The notes: generated by a model from the letters alone, not told the origin. DNA of 64,000 nt from Streptosporangium lutulentum (GCF_030811455.1 NZ_JAUSQU010000001.1:2604001-2668000), one strand, 5' to 3'. Counted from the stretch's first letter, positions 33,719-40,577 are shown. Numbers and translations: made by a program.

Positions 33719-34582
33719 TCAGCGGAAGTCCGCGAGGTGGTCGCGGGCCCATTCGGCGTAGTCGCGCGGGGCGCGCCCGGTGACCTGTTCCACGTCCGGC
33801 CAGACGCGCATCAGCGCGGACCAGTCCTGGTCGGCGTAGCCGTCGGCGCCGGACGCCGCGCCGCCGTCGTACTCGACGAAGCCGAGCATGAGGTCGGCGG
33901 TCTCCGCGGAGAATCCGCCCTGGGCCTTCATCAGCTCCCGGGCGCGCTCGCGGGTGACCTCCTCGTAGCGGACCTGTTCTCCGAGCGCTTGGCCGATGGC
34001 CCGGACCTGCTCGCGGACGGTGACCAGTGCGGGCCCGGTCAGGGTGTAGGCCTTGCCGTGGTGGCCGTCGTGCAACAGGGCGGCCACGGCGACGGCGGCG
34101 ATGTCGGCCTCGTGGATCAGATTCATCGGCTCGTCCGCGAACGGGTAGCGCACCACGCGCTCGGCCCGGATGGACGGCGCCCAGATCTGCGACATGTTCG
34201 CCATGAATCCGCAGGGCCGTACGTGGGTCCATTCCAGCCCGGATTCCTCGACCGCTCGCTCCACCGGGTTGGTGTGCAGGCCGGCGGTCACCGAGGCCGC
34301 CGACAGCACCACGACGCGCCGTACTCCGGCTTGCGCGGCCAGCGTGACGATCTCCCGAGCGGTCTGCTCCACCGAGAACAGGTACATCCGCTCCACGCCC
34401 CTCAGCGCGTCCGCCACGCTCTGCGGCGCGGTGAGATCGCCCTCGACGACCTCTACCTGCGGCGGCAGCCCGGCCGCCACCGGGTTCCTGGTCAGCGCCC
34501 GCACACTTACGCCTGCCCCCACGAGCCGGTCCACCACGTGACGGCCGACGACCCCCGTCGCCCCGGTCACCAAGATCTTCAT
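33719..34582 (-). CDS. NAD(P)H-binding atypical SDR (NmrA/azoreductase-like)
   Basis: 287 residues from the ATG at 34582, which follows GGAGGG; an in-frame ATG nine codons upstream has no better site. 'MKILVTGATGVVGRHVVDRL' is the GxxGxxG fold start, and 'RVVVLSAASVTAG' and 'EWTHVRPCGFMANM' are typical of the NmrA group. Divergent from a WYL regulator with 89 bp between, the probable control. Confidence 0.88.
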   Translation of the reverse strand: MKILVTGATGVVGRHVVDRLVGAGVSVRALTRNPVAAGLPPQVEVVEGDLTAPQSVADALRGVERMYLFSVEQTAREIVTLAAQAGVRRVVVLSAASVTAGLHTNPVERAVEESGLEWTHVRPCGFMANMSQIWAPSIRAERVVRYPFADEPMNLIHEADIAAVAVAALLHDGHHGKAYTLTGPALVTVREQVRAIGQALGEQVRYEEVTRERARELMKAQGGFSAETADLMLGFVEYDGGAASGADGYADQDWSALMRVWPDVEQVTGRAPRDYAEWARDHLADFR

Positions 34583-34671
34583 GTGCGTTCCCTCCGTCGT
34601 GTCGTTCACGGAGGCAAAGCTAGGATTTATTCAGGTCACTATCTGGCCGGAGTGCCGAGGATTCTGGATTC

Positions 34672-35655
34672 ATGGCGAACACGAGCGCGCGCATGCTGCG
34701 TCTGCTGTCCCTGCTGCAGAGTCACCGCTACTGGCCCGGAGTGGAGCTCGCCGAGCGGCTGGAGGTGAGCGAGCGCACCCTGCGCCGCGACATCGAGCGC
34801 CTGCGCGAGCTGGGATACCCGGTCGACGCCAGCCGCGGCGTCGCCGGCGGCTACCAACTCCAATCCGGTACGGCCATGCCCCCTCTGCTGCTCGACGACG
34901 ACGAGGCCGTCGCCATCGCGGTCGGCCTGCGCACCGGCGCCGGCGGCACCGTCGAGGGCATCGAGGAGACCTCGCTGCGCGCCCTGGCCAAGGTCGTCCA
35001 GGTGATGCCGCCACGCCTGCGCCGCCGCGTCGACGCCGTGTCGGCCTACACCGTCGCCCCCGCGGCGCCCGGCCCCCGGGTCGGCGCGACCACCCTCACC
35101 GTGATCGCCCAGGCCTGCCGCGACGACGAACGGCTCACCTTCACCTATGCCACCCCCTCAGGGGAGCCGGCCACCCGGCTGGTGGAACCGCACCGGCTGG
35201 TCTCGCTCAAGCGTCGCTGGTACCTGGCCGCCTGGGACCTCGATCGCGCCGACTGGCGCGTCTTCCGCCTCGACCGCCTCACCGGCCCGGCCACCGTCGG
35301 AGCTCGTTTCCGCCGGCGGGAGTTGCCCGCGGCCGACGCCGCCGCGTTCGTCCAGGACCGGTTCGACGTCCGTCCCACCCGCTACGACATCGTGGTCCAC
35401 CTCCACGCCCCGCCCGGTGACGTCGAGCAGGTCGTCGCCGTCACCGGAGGAAGGGCCGAGCCCGTCGACGAGCACTCCTGCCGACTGCACATGAGCGTCG
35501 ACGCCTTCGACTGGCCGATCATGATCCTCGCGGCGGTGGGCGCCGAGTTCGACGTCGTCCAGCCCGCCGAGTTCCGCGACCACATCCACGCCATGGGCGA
35601 GCTCTTTCTGCGGGCCGGCGGATCACGTCAGGCCGCGCCTCAGCGGCGCCGGTGA
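34672..35655 (+). CDS. WYL-domain transcriptional regulator
   Basis: 327 residues. N-terminal HTH_11 ('SARMLRLLSLLQSHRYWPGV', 'RLEVSERTLRRDIERLRELG'), a middle WYL domain ('VEPHRLVSLKRRWYLAAWDL', 'DWRVFRLDRL') and a C-terminal extension (WCX). WYL proteins sense small ligands or nucleic acids; this single-gene type usually regulates the divergent neighbour, here the SDR. Confidence 0.92.
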   Translation: MANTSARMLRLLSLLQSHRYWPGVELAERLEVSERTLRRDIERLRELGYPVDASRGVAGGYQLQSGTAMPPLLLDDDEAVAIAVGLRTGAGGTVEGIEETSLRALAKVVQVMPPRLRRRVDAVSAYTVAPAAPGPRVGATTLTVIAQACRDDERLTFTYATPSGEPATRLVEPHRLVSLKRRWYLAAWDLDRADWRVFRLDRLTGPATVGARFRRRELPAADAAAFVQDRFDVRPTRYDIVVHLHAPPGDVEQVVAVTGGRAEPVDEHSCRLHMSVDAFDWPIMILAAVGAEFDVVQPAEFRDHIHAMGELFLRAGGSRQAAPQRRR

Positions 35656-35776
35656 CGGTCGTACGGCGGGCCGCGTCGTCCTCACAGCCCGAGGACGCCG
35701 TCTACTCAGGCCAGATTCTGACCTGTAGTCCCGTTAGCGTCGATCACGTTCCCACCCAACGCCAGGAGGCAGCCAG

Positions 35777-36265
35777 ATGACCGTCAAAGCAGTTCCCGAC
35801 GGCTATGCGACCGTGACGCCGTGGCTCATCTCCACCGACACCGCCAAGCTCATGGAGTATGTGAAGGAGGCATTCGACGCCGAGGAGATCGTCCGCCTCG
35901 TCGGTGACGACGGCGGCATCGGTCACGCGGAGGTCCGCATCGGCGACTCGATGGTCATGATGTTCGACGCGAAGCCGGACTGGCCGCCGACCCCCGGCTT
36001 CCTGCGTCTTTACGTCCAGGACGCCGACACCGTTCATCGGCGGGCGGTCGCGGCCGGCGGCACCTCGGTCACCGAAGTCACCCACCTGCTCTTCGGTGAC
36101 CGCGTCGGGCGCGTGCGTGACCCGCTGGGCAACCTCTGGTGGATCCAAACCCGCATCGAGGATGTGACCCCGGAGCAGATGCAGCAACGCTTCGGCGACC
36201 CGACCTTCGTCAAGGCGATGGAGTACGTCACGGGAGCCGAGTTCTTCCCCAACGCCGGCACCTGA
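35777..36265 (+). CDS. VOC family protein (PhnB/glyoxalase-like)
   Basis: 162 residues, CAGGAGG ribosome site. Two beta-alpha-beta-beta-beta modules: 'TVTPWLISTDTAKLMEYVKE' and 'AEVRIGDSMVMMFDAKPDWP', then 'RVGRVRDPLGNLWWIQTRIE'. The second module has the usual D-P-x-G-x-x-W end. The family ranges from glyoxalases to antibiotic-binding proteins; function here not determinable. Last protein gene before the Y RNA array. Confidence 0.85.
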   Translation: MTVKAVPDGYATVTPWLISTDTAKLMEYVKEAFDAEEIVRLVGDDGGIGHAEVRIGDSMVMMFDAKPDWPPTPGFLRLYVQDADTVHRRAVAAGGTSVTEVTHLLFGDRVGRVRDPLGNLWWIQTRIEDVTPEQMQQRFGDPTFVKAMEYVTGAEFFPNAGT

Positions 36266-36429
36266 GCACGGCCGATAGATCGGTGGCGCTCGACGCAACG
36301 CCACCGATCACAGGCATGGACCCTCACGTGGTGCGGTCGTGGCCGACGTGCGGGAGAAGGATGCGATCACATTTGGCTTGCCTACCCGAGGTGGGCGGAA
36401 ATGCAGGTGCGGCGTATCAATCCGACATG

Positions 36430-36435
36430 TAGGGT
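36430..36435 (+). promoter_or_regulatory. Candidate -10 element of the Y RNA array
   Basis: TAGGGT lies so that transcription would begin at about 36441, the base where the closing helix of the first Y RNA begins. No good -35 hexamer is visible at 17 bp, so this is a weak call resting on the match between predicted start and RNA end. Confidence 0.35.
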
Positions 36436-36440
36436 TACAC

Positions 36441-36551
36441 CCAGTTCATCGGGCCTGGAGTTGATGCGGGTCGAAGGGCTTCGGTTATCTTGCGATGATT
36501 CGCCGGTTTCCGCTCCCATATCCGTGCCTTCTCCAGGCCCCGGTGAACTGG
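36441..36551 (+). ncRNA. Y RNA 1 (Ro60 ligand, no tRNA-like module)
   Basis: Bases 36441-36471 pair with 36520-36551: about 20 bp outer helix (one bulge and one G-T), a TT/TT internal loop, then a 9-bp helix ending in the conserved pair CGGGT/ATCCG. Just inside is the shared signature GGGTCGAA (36468-36475), then CGGTTAT (36482-36488). On the 3' side CCCATATCCG precedes the helix. These elements recur in the next three RNAs. The loop is short (about 48 nt) and holds no T or D arm, so this is the simplest member. Located 536 bp upstream of ro60 on the same strand. Confidence 0.8.
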
Positions 36552-36714
36552 TCAGGTCTGGTGTTGGCGAGGGTCGAAGCTTGTCGGTTATGCCTCTTGA
36601 GCCGGGTGCCGCTGGTTCGAGTCCAGCCACGAACTTCGGTTCGTGTAGCTCAGTTGGCAGAGCACCGTTAAGCCGGTGGGCGTCCCCATATCCGTGTCAA
36701 CTCCTGGCCTGATC
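36550..36714 (+). ncRNA. Y RNA 2 with permuted tRNA-like module
   Basis: Ends pair over 25 positions (36550-36574 with 36690-36714; three mismatches, several G-T). Inside the helix: GGGTCGAA (36571-36578), CGGTTAT (36585-36591), then a T arm GCTGG-TTCGAGT-CCAGC (36611-36627), the acceptor 3' strand CACGAAC (36628-36634), a TTCG tetraloop, the acceptor 5' strand GTTCGTG (36639-36645), TA, a D arm GCTC-AGTTGGCA-GAGC (36648-36663) and a small hairpin ACCG-TTAAGC-CGGT (36664-36677). tRNA elements are all present but in circularly permuted order, as in bacterial YrlA RNAs that mimic tRNA. Confidence 0.87.
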
Positions 36715-36900
36715 GTTCGTCAGTCCTGTCGGTGGTACGGGTCGAATCTCGATCGGTTATCGACTACCGATTCTGGTGCGAGTAGGCCGGGTTCGAATCC
36801 CGGCGGGCCGCTCACACATATGGCCCGTGGTGTAGTTGGCAGCACGCTAAAAAGGCCGGTCGGAACCCCCACATCCGTACCACCGACAGGGCTGACGAAC
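36715..36900 (+). ncRNA. Y RNA 3 with permuted tRNA-like module
   Basis: The closing helix is nearly perfect: 36715-36740 complements 36875-36900 with one G-T pair, extended by GT/AT. GGGTCGAA (36739-36746) and CGGTTAT (36754-36760) follow. T arm GCCGGG-TTCGAAT-CCCGGC (36786-36804); acceptor strands CGGGCC (36804-36809, sharing the last T-arm base) and GGCCCG (36822-36827) joined by a 12-base loop; D-arm-like TGGTGTAGTTGGCAGCACG (36828-36846). It starts on the base after Y RNA 2 ends. Confidence 0.88.
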
Positions 36901-37043
36901 AGGGGAGCGGGTCGAAGAACATCGGTTGTCGGAACAATTTGTCGCGGGTTCACGTCCCGCCACCGCAGCCTCGGCCACGGTGTGGCTCAGCGCGGTAGAG
37001 CGATTGTCAAAACCCCGGCGTCCATCAACGCATCCGCTCCCCT
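36901..37043 (+). ncRNA. Y RNA 4 with permuted tRNA-like module
   Basis: 36901-36912 pairs with 37032-37043 over 12 bp. GGGTCGAA (36909-36916), CGGTTGT (36923-36929). T arm GCGGG-TTCACGT-CCCGC (36944-36960); acceptor strands CACCG (36961-36965) and CGGTG (36978-36982); D arm GCTC-AGCGCGGTA-GAGC (36985-37001). The T-loop TTCACGT lacks the usual TTCGA. Starts on the base after Y RNA 3 and ends 44 bp before the ro60 ATG. Confidence 0.83.
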
Positions 37044-37046
37044 TTC

Positions 37047-37073
37047 GCATATCCGCCCACGGGCGGGTCGAAC
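37047..37073 (+). other. Degenerate Y-type junction hairpin in the ro60 leader
   Basis: CATATCCGCCC, the 3'-side Y motif, is followed within a few bases by GGGCGGGTCGAAC, the 5'-side motif; they can form a short hairpin (ATCCGCC/GGCGGGT). 37047-37060 also complements 36391-36404 at 13 of 14 positions, enclosing the whole array. It ends just before the ro60 ribosome site (AAGGGA, 37074-37079). It may be a decayed fifth Y RNA or a site for Ro60 feedback on its own mRNA; the latter is speculation. Confidence 0.45.
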
Positions 37074-37087
37074 AAGGGATAGACCTC

Positions 37088-38761
37088 ATGGCACGTGATC
37101 CCCTCGCGGCGATCTCCACGATCGCGACCCCGCAGCACCAGCGCATCCCCGGCCGCACAGACCAGGTCCTCAACAACGCCGGCGGCTACGTGTTCGCCAA
37201 GGACACGTGGACGAAGCTGGAGGACTTCCTCATACTCGGCACCACGGGCGGCACCTACTACGTGGGCGAGGACAAGCTCACTGAGCAGAACGCCGCTGTC
37301 CTGTTCGCCGCGATCAGCGAGGACGGGCCCCGGGTCGTCAACCTGATCGTTGCCGTCTCCACGGCTCGGCCGCCGCGCGCTCCGAAGCCTCGCCCGGCCG
37401 TATTCGCTCTCGCCGCCGCGTTCGCCCGCGGTGACCTGGCGACCCGGCAGGCGGTAAAGGGTGCGCTTCCGCTGGTCGTGCGGACCACGGACCACCTGGC
37501 GATGTTCGTCGGCTACCTGAAGAACCTCGGCGGCAAGGCGTCCCACAGCGGGTCCAGCCTGGTCGTCGGCCGATCGCTGCGGGCGGCTCTCGCCTCCTGG
37601 TTCCTGCGGGACGAGCCCGACAACGTGGCGTTTCGGGCGTGTAAGGCGATGCAGCGAAAGACTCCGAACGGGGAGGCGTTCTCCCTTCGGGACGCGCTGC
37701 GCATCGCCCACCCGAAGGCCGACACCGCCCAGCGCCGGATCCTGTTCGGGTGGATCGCAGGGAACGTCTCCGACGACGTCGCCCGGGACGAACTGCCTGC
37801 GGTCGACCGGTTCCTCACCGCCAAGGCCGTCACCACGCCGGCCGAAGCCGTGCGGGTCATCACCGAGGCGAAGGTGCCGTGGGAGTTCCTGCCTGACGCG
37901 ATGCTGCGCGAGCCCGCTGTGTGGGAGGCGCTGGTCGACACGGTTGGCATGACCGCGCTCATCCGCAACCTGGCCCGCATGACGAGGATCGGCGCGCTCA
38001 AGCCCATGGGTGACGCCACCGCCCGAGCCGTCGCCCGCCTCACCAACGGCGACGCACTGCTCAGGGCGCGCATCCACCCGATGGACGCCTGGCTGGCCAT
38101 GCGCGTCTACGCGTCCGGTCGCACCCAGCGGGACCCGCGCGCCGCCGTCCAGGAGTGGAAGCCCGTACCGGCCATCCTGGACGCGCTGGAGGAGACGTAC
38201 GAGCTGTCCTTCGGCGCGGTCGAACCGTCCGGCAAGCGGCTCCTGGTCGCGGTGGACTCTTCGGGATCGATGGACGGCGGCTGGTACGGAGGTCAGGTCA
38301 CCGCGGGCGGGTCGACGCTCGGTTCCCCGTACGAGGTGGGCTGCGCCATGGCCGTCATGCTCGCCCGCATCGAGAAGGGCAACGTCCACGTCGTCGACGT
38401 CGACACGTCCATCCGCGCATCCAAGGTGACCCCGCGCACGAACCTGCGGGAGATCGCCTCCTGGGAGCCCTCGGGAGGCGGCACGAACCTGGCGCTGCCG
38501 TTCGACTGGGCACGGCAGGAACAGCTCAACGTCGACGGCATCGTGGTCTTCACCGACAACGAGACCTGGGCCGGCCGCTCCCACCCCGCCCAGTCGCTCA
38601 CCGCCTACCGCAAAGCGGTCAACCCCGGCGCTCGCGTCGTCGTCGCGACGATGACCGCGGCCGGCCACTCGATCGGTGACCCGAACGACCCCGGCGTGCT
38701 GAACCTGGTGGGCGTGGACGCGTCGCTGCCGATGGTCGTCAACGGCTTCATCCGAAGCTGA
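37088..38761 (+). CDS. rsr: Ro60 ortholog, TROVE and von Willebrand A domain protein (Rsr)
   Basis: 557 residues from the ATG at 37088 (AAGGGA eight bases upstream). Residues 1 to about 360 form the TROVE ring of helical repeats ('PGRTDQVLNNAGGYVFAKDT', 'TYYVGEDKLTEQNAAVLFAA', 'VPWEFLPDAMLREPAVWEAL'). The C-terminal vWA domain has a complete MIDAS: D-S-S-G-S near 389, T in 'GGGTNL' near 464, D in 'FTDNETW' near 488. Ro60 binds Y RNAs on its outer surface and misfolded RNA ends in its hole; in Deinococcus, Rsr with a Y RNA tethers PNPase for RNA decay. Four Y RNA genes directly upstream make the identification strong. Confidence 0.96.
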   Translation: MARDPLAAISTIATPQHQRIPGRTDQVLNNAGGYVFAKDTWTKLEDFLILGTTGGTYYVGEDKLTEQNAAVLFAAISEDGPRVVNLIVAVSTARPPRAPKPRPAVFALAAAFARGDLATRQAVKGALPLVVRTTDHLAMFVGYLKNLGGKASHSGSSLVVGRSLRAALASWFLRDEPDNVAFRACKAMQRKTPNGEAFSLRDALRIAHPKADTAQRRILFGWIAGNVSDDVARDELPAVDRFLTAKAVTTPAEAVRVITEAKVPWEFLPDAMLREPAVWEALVDTVGMTALIRNLARMTRIGALKPMGDATARAVARLTNGDALLRARIHPMDAWLAMRVYASGRTQRDPRAAVQEWKPVPAILDALEETYELSFGAVEPSGKRLLVAVDSSGSMDGGWYGGQVTAGGSTLGSPYEVGCAMAVMLARIEKGNVHVVDVDTSIRASKVTPRTNLREIASWEPSGGGTNLALPFDWARQEQLNVDGIVVFTDNETWAGRSHPAQSLTAYRKAVNPGARVVVATMTAAGHSIGDPNDPGVLNLVGVDASLPMVVNGFIRS

Positions 38762-38780
38762 TCCAAAGAATTCAGGTCCC

Positions 38781-38819
38781 GCATGCAGGTCAGATTGGAG
38801 AAGCCGCTGACCTGCATGC
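38781..38819 (+). other. Long perfect hairpin downstream of ro60
   Basis: GCATGCAGGTCAG (38781-38793) and its exact complement (38807-38819) form a 13-bp stem with a 13-base loop, 19 bases after the ro60 stop and before the real terminator. It has no T run and would remain on the mRNA 3' end as a protective or processing structure. Confidence 0.65.
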
Positions 38820-38844
38820 AATCCTAGATCGCACCGACAGGTAC

Positions 38845-38879
38845 GCCCTCTGGAGAGAAGTCTCCGAGGGCCCTTTTTT
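38845..38879 (+). terminator. Rho-independent terminator of the Y RNA-ro60 unit
   Basis: GCCCTCTGGAGA, loop GAAG, TCTCCGAGGGC (one mismatch) followed by CC and six T. It is the only classical hairpin-plus-T-run terminator I found in the window, and it closes the Y RNA-ro60 unit. Confidence 0.9.
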
Positions 38880-38897
38880 GTGCGCCCGGGGGTGACC

Positions 38898-39206
38898 ATG
38901 CCTCCCGAGATTCACCCGGATATCGACCCGTCCGAAATGGTTACCCCGTCGCAGGCTGCGGAGCGCTTGGGCGTCCCTGCGGGCACGATGCGGTCGTGGA
39001 TCCCTCGTAGCGGCGTCAAGCCGTCAGGGAAGATCGGCCGGTACGACGTGTACGACCACCGGGATCCGGCTCGGCTTGAGTGCCGGATGCGGTACCGGCC
39101 CGATGAGGCCGAAGCAGCGTATACGCCCTTGGATTCCCGTAGACGTGCCCCCTTGAGTGGGTGCCGCTCCGCCGGCCTCTCCCCGTGGCAGGCGTTGAGC
39201 CCGTGA
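38898..39206 (+). CDS. Small helix-turn-helix DNA-binding protein (HTH_17/excisionase-like)
   Basis: 102 residues from the ATG at 38898 (GGGGGTG just upstream); a GTG at 38880 is an alternative. 'MVTPSQAAERLGVPAGTMRS' with 'WIPRSGVKPSGKIGRYDVYD' is a MerR/excisionase-type winged helix with the wing strand. The last 25 or so residues look like read-through into unrelated DNA. It begins 19 bases after the ro60 terminator; a link to ro60 is not shown. Confidence 0.6.
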   Translation: MPPEIHPDIDPSEMVTPSQAAERLGVPAGTMRSWIPRSGVKPSGKIGRYDVYDHRDPARLECRMRYRPDEAEAAYTPLDSRRRAPLSGCRSAGLSPWQALSP

Positions 39207-39209
39207 GGT

Positions 39210-39245
39210 GGGACCATCCCCGCTTGCGCCTGCGGGGATGGTCCC
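39210..39245 (+). terminator. Perfect 14-bp hairpin after the HTH gene
   Basis: GGGACCATCCCCGC (39210-39223), 8-base loop, exact complement (39232-39245). It starts four bases after the stop codon and can act as a terminator. Its right arm is also the first repeat of the CRISPR-like remnant. Confidence 0.55.
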
Positions 39246-39305
39246 GCGACCGCCGGGTCCGTGACGTTGGACGTCGAGTCGGCCCCGCGCCTGCGGGATG
39301 GTCCC
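39217..39305 (+). CRISPR. CRISPR-like remnant: two degenerate type I-E-like repeats, one 32-nt spacer
   Basis: 39217-39245 and 39278-39305 both end GCGCCTGCGG(GG)ATGGTCCC; the second lacks one or two G and differs at the left. They resemble the actinobacterial type I-E repeat (CCCCGCGC..GCGGGGATGGTCCC) and frame exactly 32 nt, the I-E spacer length. No further repeat follows and no cas gene lies in the window. It could equally be a duplicated hairpin, so this is a tentative call. Confidence 0.45.
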
Positions 39306-39502
39306 CGGTGATCGCGTAGGTGGAAACGAGAGCCGAGTGCCGAGCGGATTGAGGGCCGGTTGGTGATCGACGGATCGGAGACATCAACGAATTCGGGAGC
39401 CGGTTCGGTCGTCATAGGGGTCTGGAAGGTCACTGCGGGTGGGCAGACCTCAAGATCAGCGACTGTAGCTTTTGAGCTCACCTTGGAACCTCCGAAGACC
39501 AT

Positions 39503-39523
39503 ACTCTTGATGACATCAAGAGT
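39503..39523. promoter_or_regulatory. Perfect dyad, probable MarR operator
   Basis: ACTCTTGAT-GAC-ATCAAGAGT, two perfect 9-bp arms, ends 15 bases before the MarR start. The size and position fit autoregulation by a MarR dimer. Confidence 0.75.
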
Positions 39524-39538
39524 TGGCGATATAAAGAG

Positions 39539-39976
39539 ATGGTGCATGAAGAGACATCCGAGGACACGTTCTTCCGCGAGCTCGGCGGCGTATGCGCCGA
39601 TCTGCGGCAGGCGTTCGCCCGGCACGTGGGCATGAGCCCGCACCGTGTACAGGTGCTCATCCGGCTGCGGCGTAACGGCGAGACCAGCCACAGCGATCTG
39701 CGCCAGGCGCTGGGCATCGACGGTGCGAGCGTCACCCGACTGGTCAAGGAGTTCGAGGCCGAAGGACTTGTCAGGCGTCGTCTCGACCCGACCGACAACC
39801 GCTACACCCTGGCCGCGTTGACCCCCGCCGGCGAGCGGGTGGCGGCAGACCTGGAGCGATCGCACCAGGCGTACCAGGAGCGGTTGCTCGCCGGCGCCAC
39901 CGCGCAACAGCAGGAGATCGTGCTGGACGTCCTACGGCGCGTCCGCGCGAACGTGACCGAACAGGAGAGCCGATGA
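39539..39976 (+). CDS. MarR family regulator
   Basis: 145 residues, AAAGAG upstream of the ATG. The winged HTH 'TSHSDLRQALGIDGASVTRL' and wing 'LVRRRLDPTDNRYTLAALTP' are standard MarR. Overlaps the next gene by 4 bp (ATGA), so it forms an operon with the SnoaL-like protein under the dyad at 39503. Confidence 0.92.
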   Translation: MVHEETSEDTFFRELGGVCADLRQAFARHVGMSPHRVQVLIRLRRNGETSHSDLRQALGIDGASVTRLVKEFEAEGLVRRRLDPTDNRYTLAALTPAGERVAADLERSHQAYQERLLAGATAQQQEIVLDVLRRVRANVTEQESR

Positions 39977-40317
39977 CAGACGAAGTACGGGCCGTCGCGC
40001 GGCGCATGTACGCGGCGTTCAACGCCCACGAGTACACCGCCACGGAGGAGATCTTCACGACGGACTTCTTCAGCCATCCCCTGAGCGCCACCGGACCCGA
40101 AAACGTCACCCGGGCATGGCAGCGGTTCCACGAGGCCTTTCCTGACGCGCAGGTCATCGTCGAGGACATGGTCGTCGAGGGGAACACCGCCGCCGTCCGC
40201 ACGAGCGTGCGAGGCGTTCCCGGCCGGCAGCCACCGACCATGCTGGAGATCTTCCGGGTGCGCGACGGGCGTATCGCCGAACTGTGGGCACTGTCCTCCC
40301 TGCGCCGCGACTCCTGA
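39973..40317 (+). CDS. SnoaL-like (NTF2 fold) protein
   Basis: 114 residues. 'VARRMYAAFNAHEYTATEEI', 'WQRFHEAFPDAQVIVEDMVV' and 'PTMLEIFRVRDGRIAELWAL' are the conserved parts of SnoaL-type polyketide cyclase/ester hydrolase folds. Small-molecule binding or isomerisation is likely; substrate unknown. Translationally coupled to the MarR gene. Confidence 0.85.
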   Translation: MTDEVRAVARRMYAAFNAHEYTATEEIFTTDFFSHPLSATGPENVTRAWQRFHEAFPDAQVIVEDMVVEGNTAAVRTSVRGVPGRQPPTMLEIFRVRDGRIAELWALSSLRRDS

Positions 40318-40479
40318 CGTCGGCCCCGAACCACGACCGTGATCTGTCGCGGAGCTGCTCGGGCGGCTGGGACACGTTCGCCTGGCCACGGCCGTCATGC
40401 GGCTGTCGTGCCGGTTCATCGTCATGCGGTCCCGGCCGGTGCGCGCCGCCGACCCCGGCGAGGCCGACGACGGGATCCG

Positions 40480-40572
40480 GGCGAGATCGCCGCGCCGATC
40501 CGGACCGGAAAGCCGGCGGTCGGCGCTCACCTCCCGAGCATTCGGCAACTCGCCCGTACTGTGAAGGGGTGA
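40480..40572 (+). pseudogene. GntR-type HTH fragment
   Basis: A frame ending at 40572 reads 'GEIAAPIRTGKPAVGAHLPS' then 'IRQLARTVKG', the winged-helix start of GntR regulators (IxxGxxxPGxxLPSxRxLA). Nothing before or after completes it; the rest of 40318-40577 has no recognised gene. Confidence 0.5.
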
Positions 40573-40577
40573 CCATC

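Noticed and set aside
36600..37010. Ordinary tRNA genes
   Set aside because: T arms and D arms are present but T arms precede D arms, acceptor strands face each other across short caps, and no 7-base anticodon loop lies between D and T arms in normal order. The pieces fit Y RNA modules instead.
36401..37098. Open frames across the Y RNA region as protein genes
   Set aside because: They follow no family, lack ribosome sites and run through strongly paired RNA segments.
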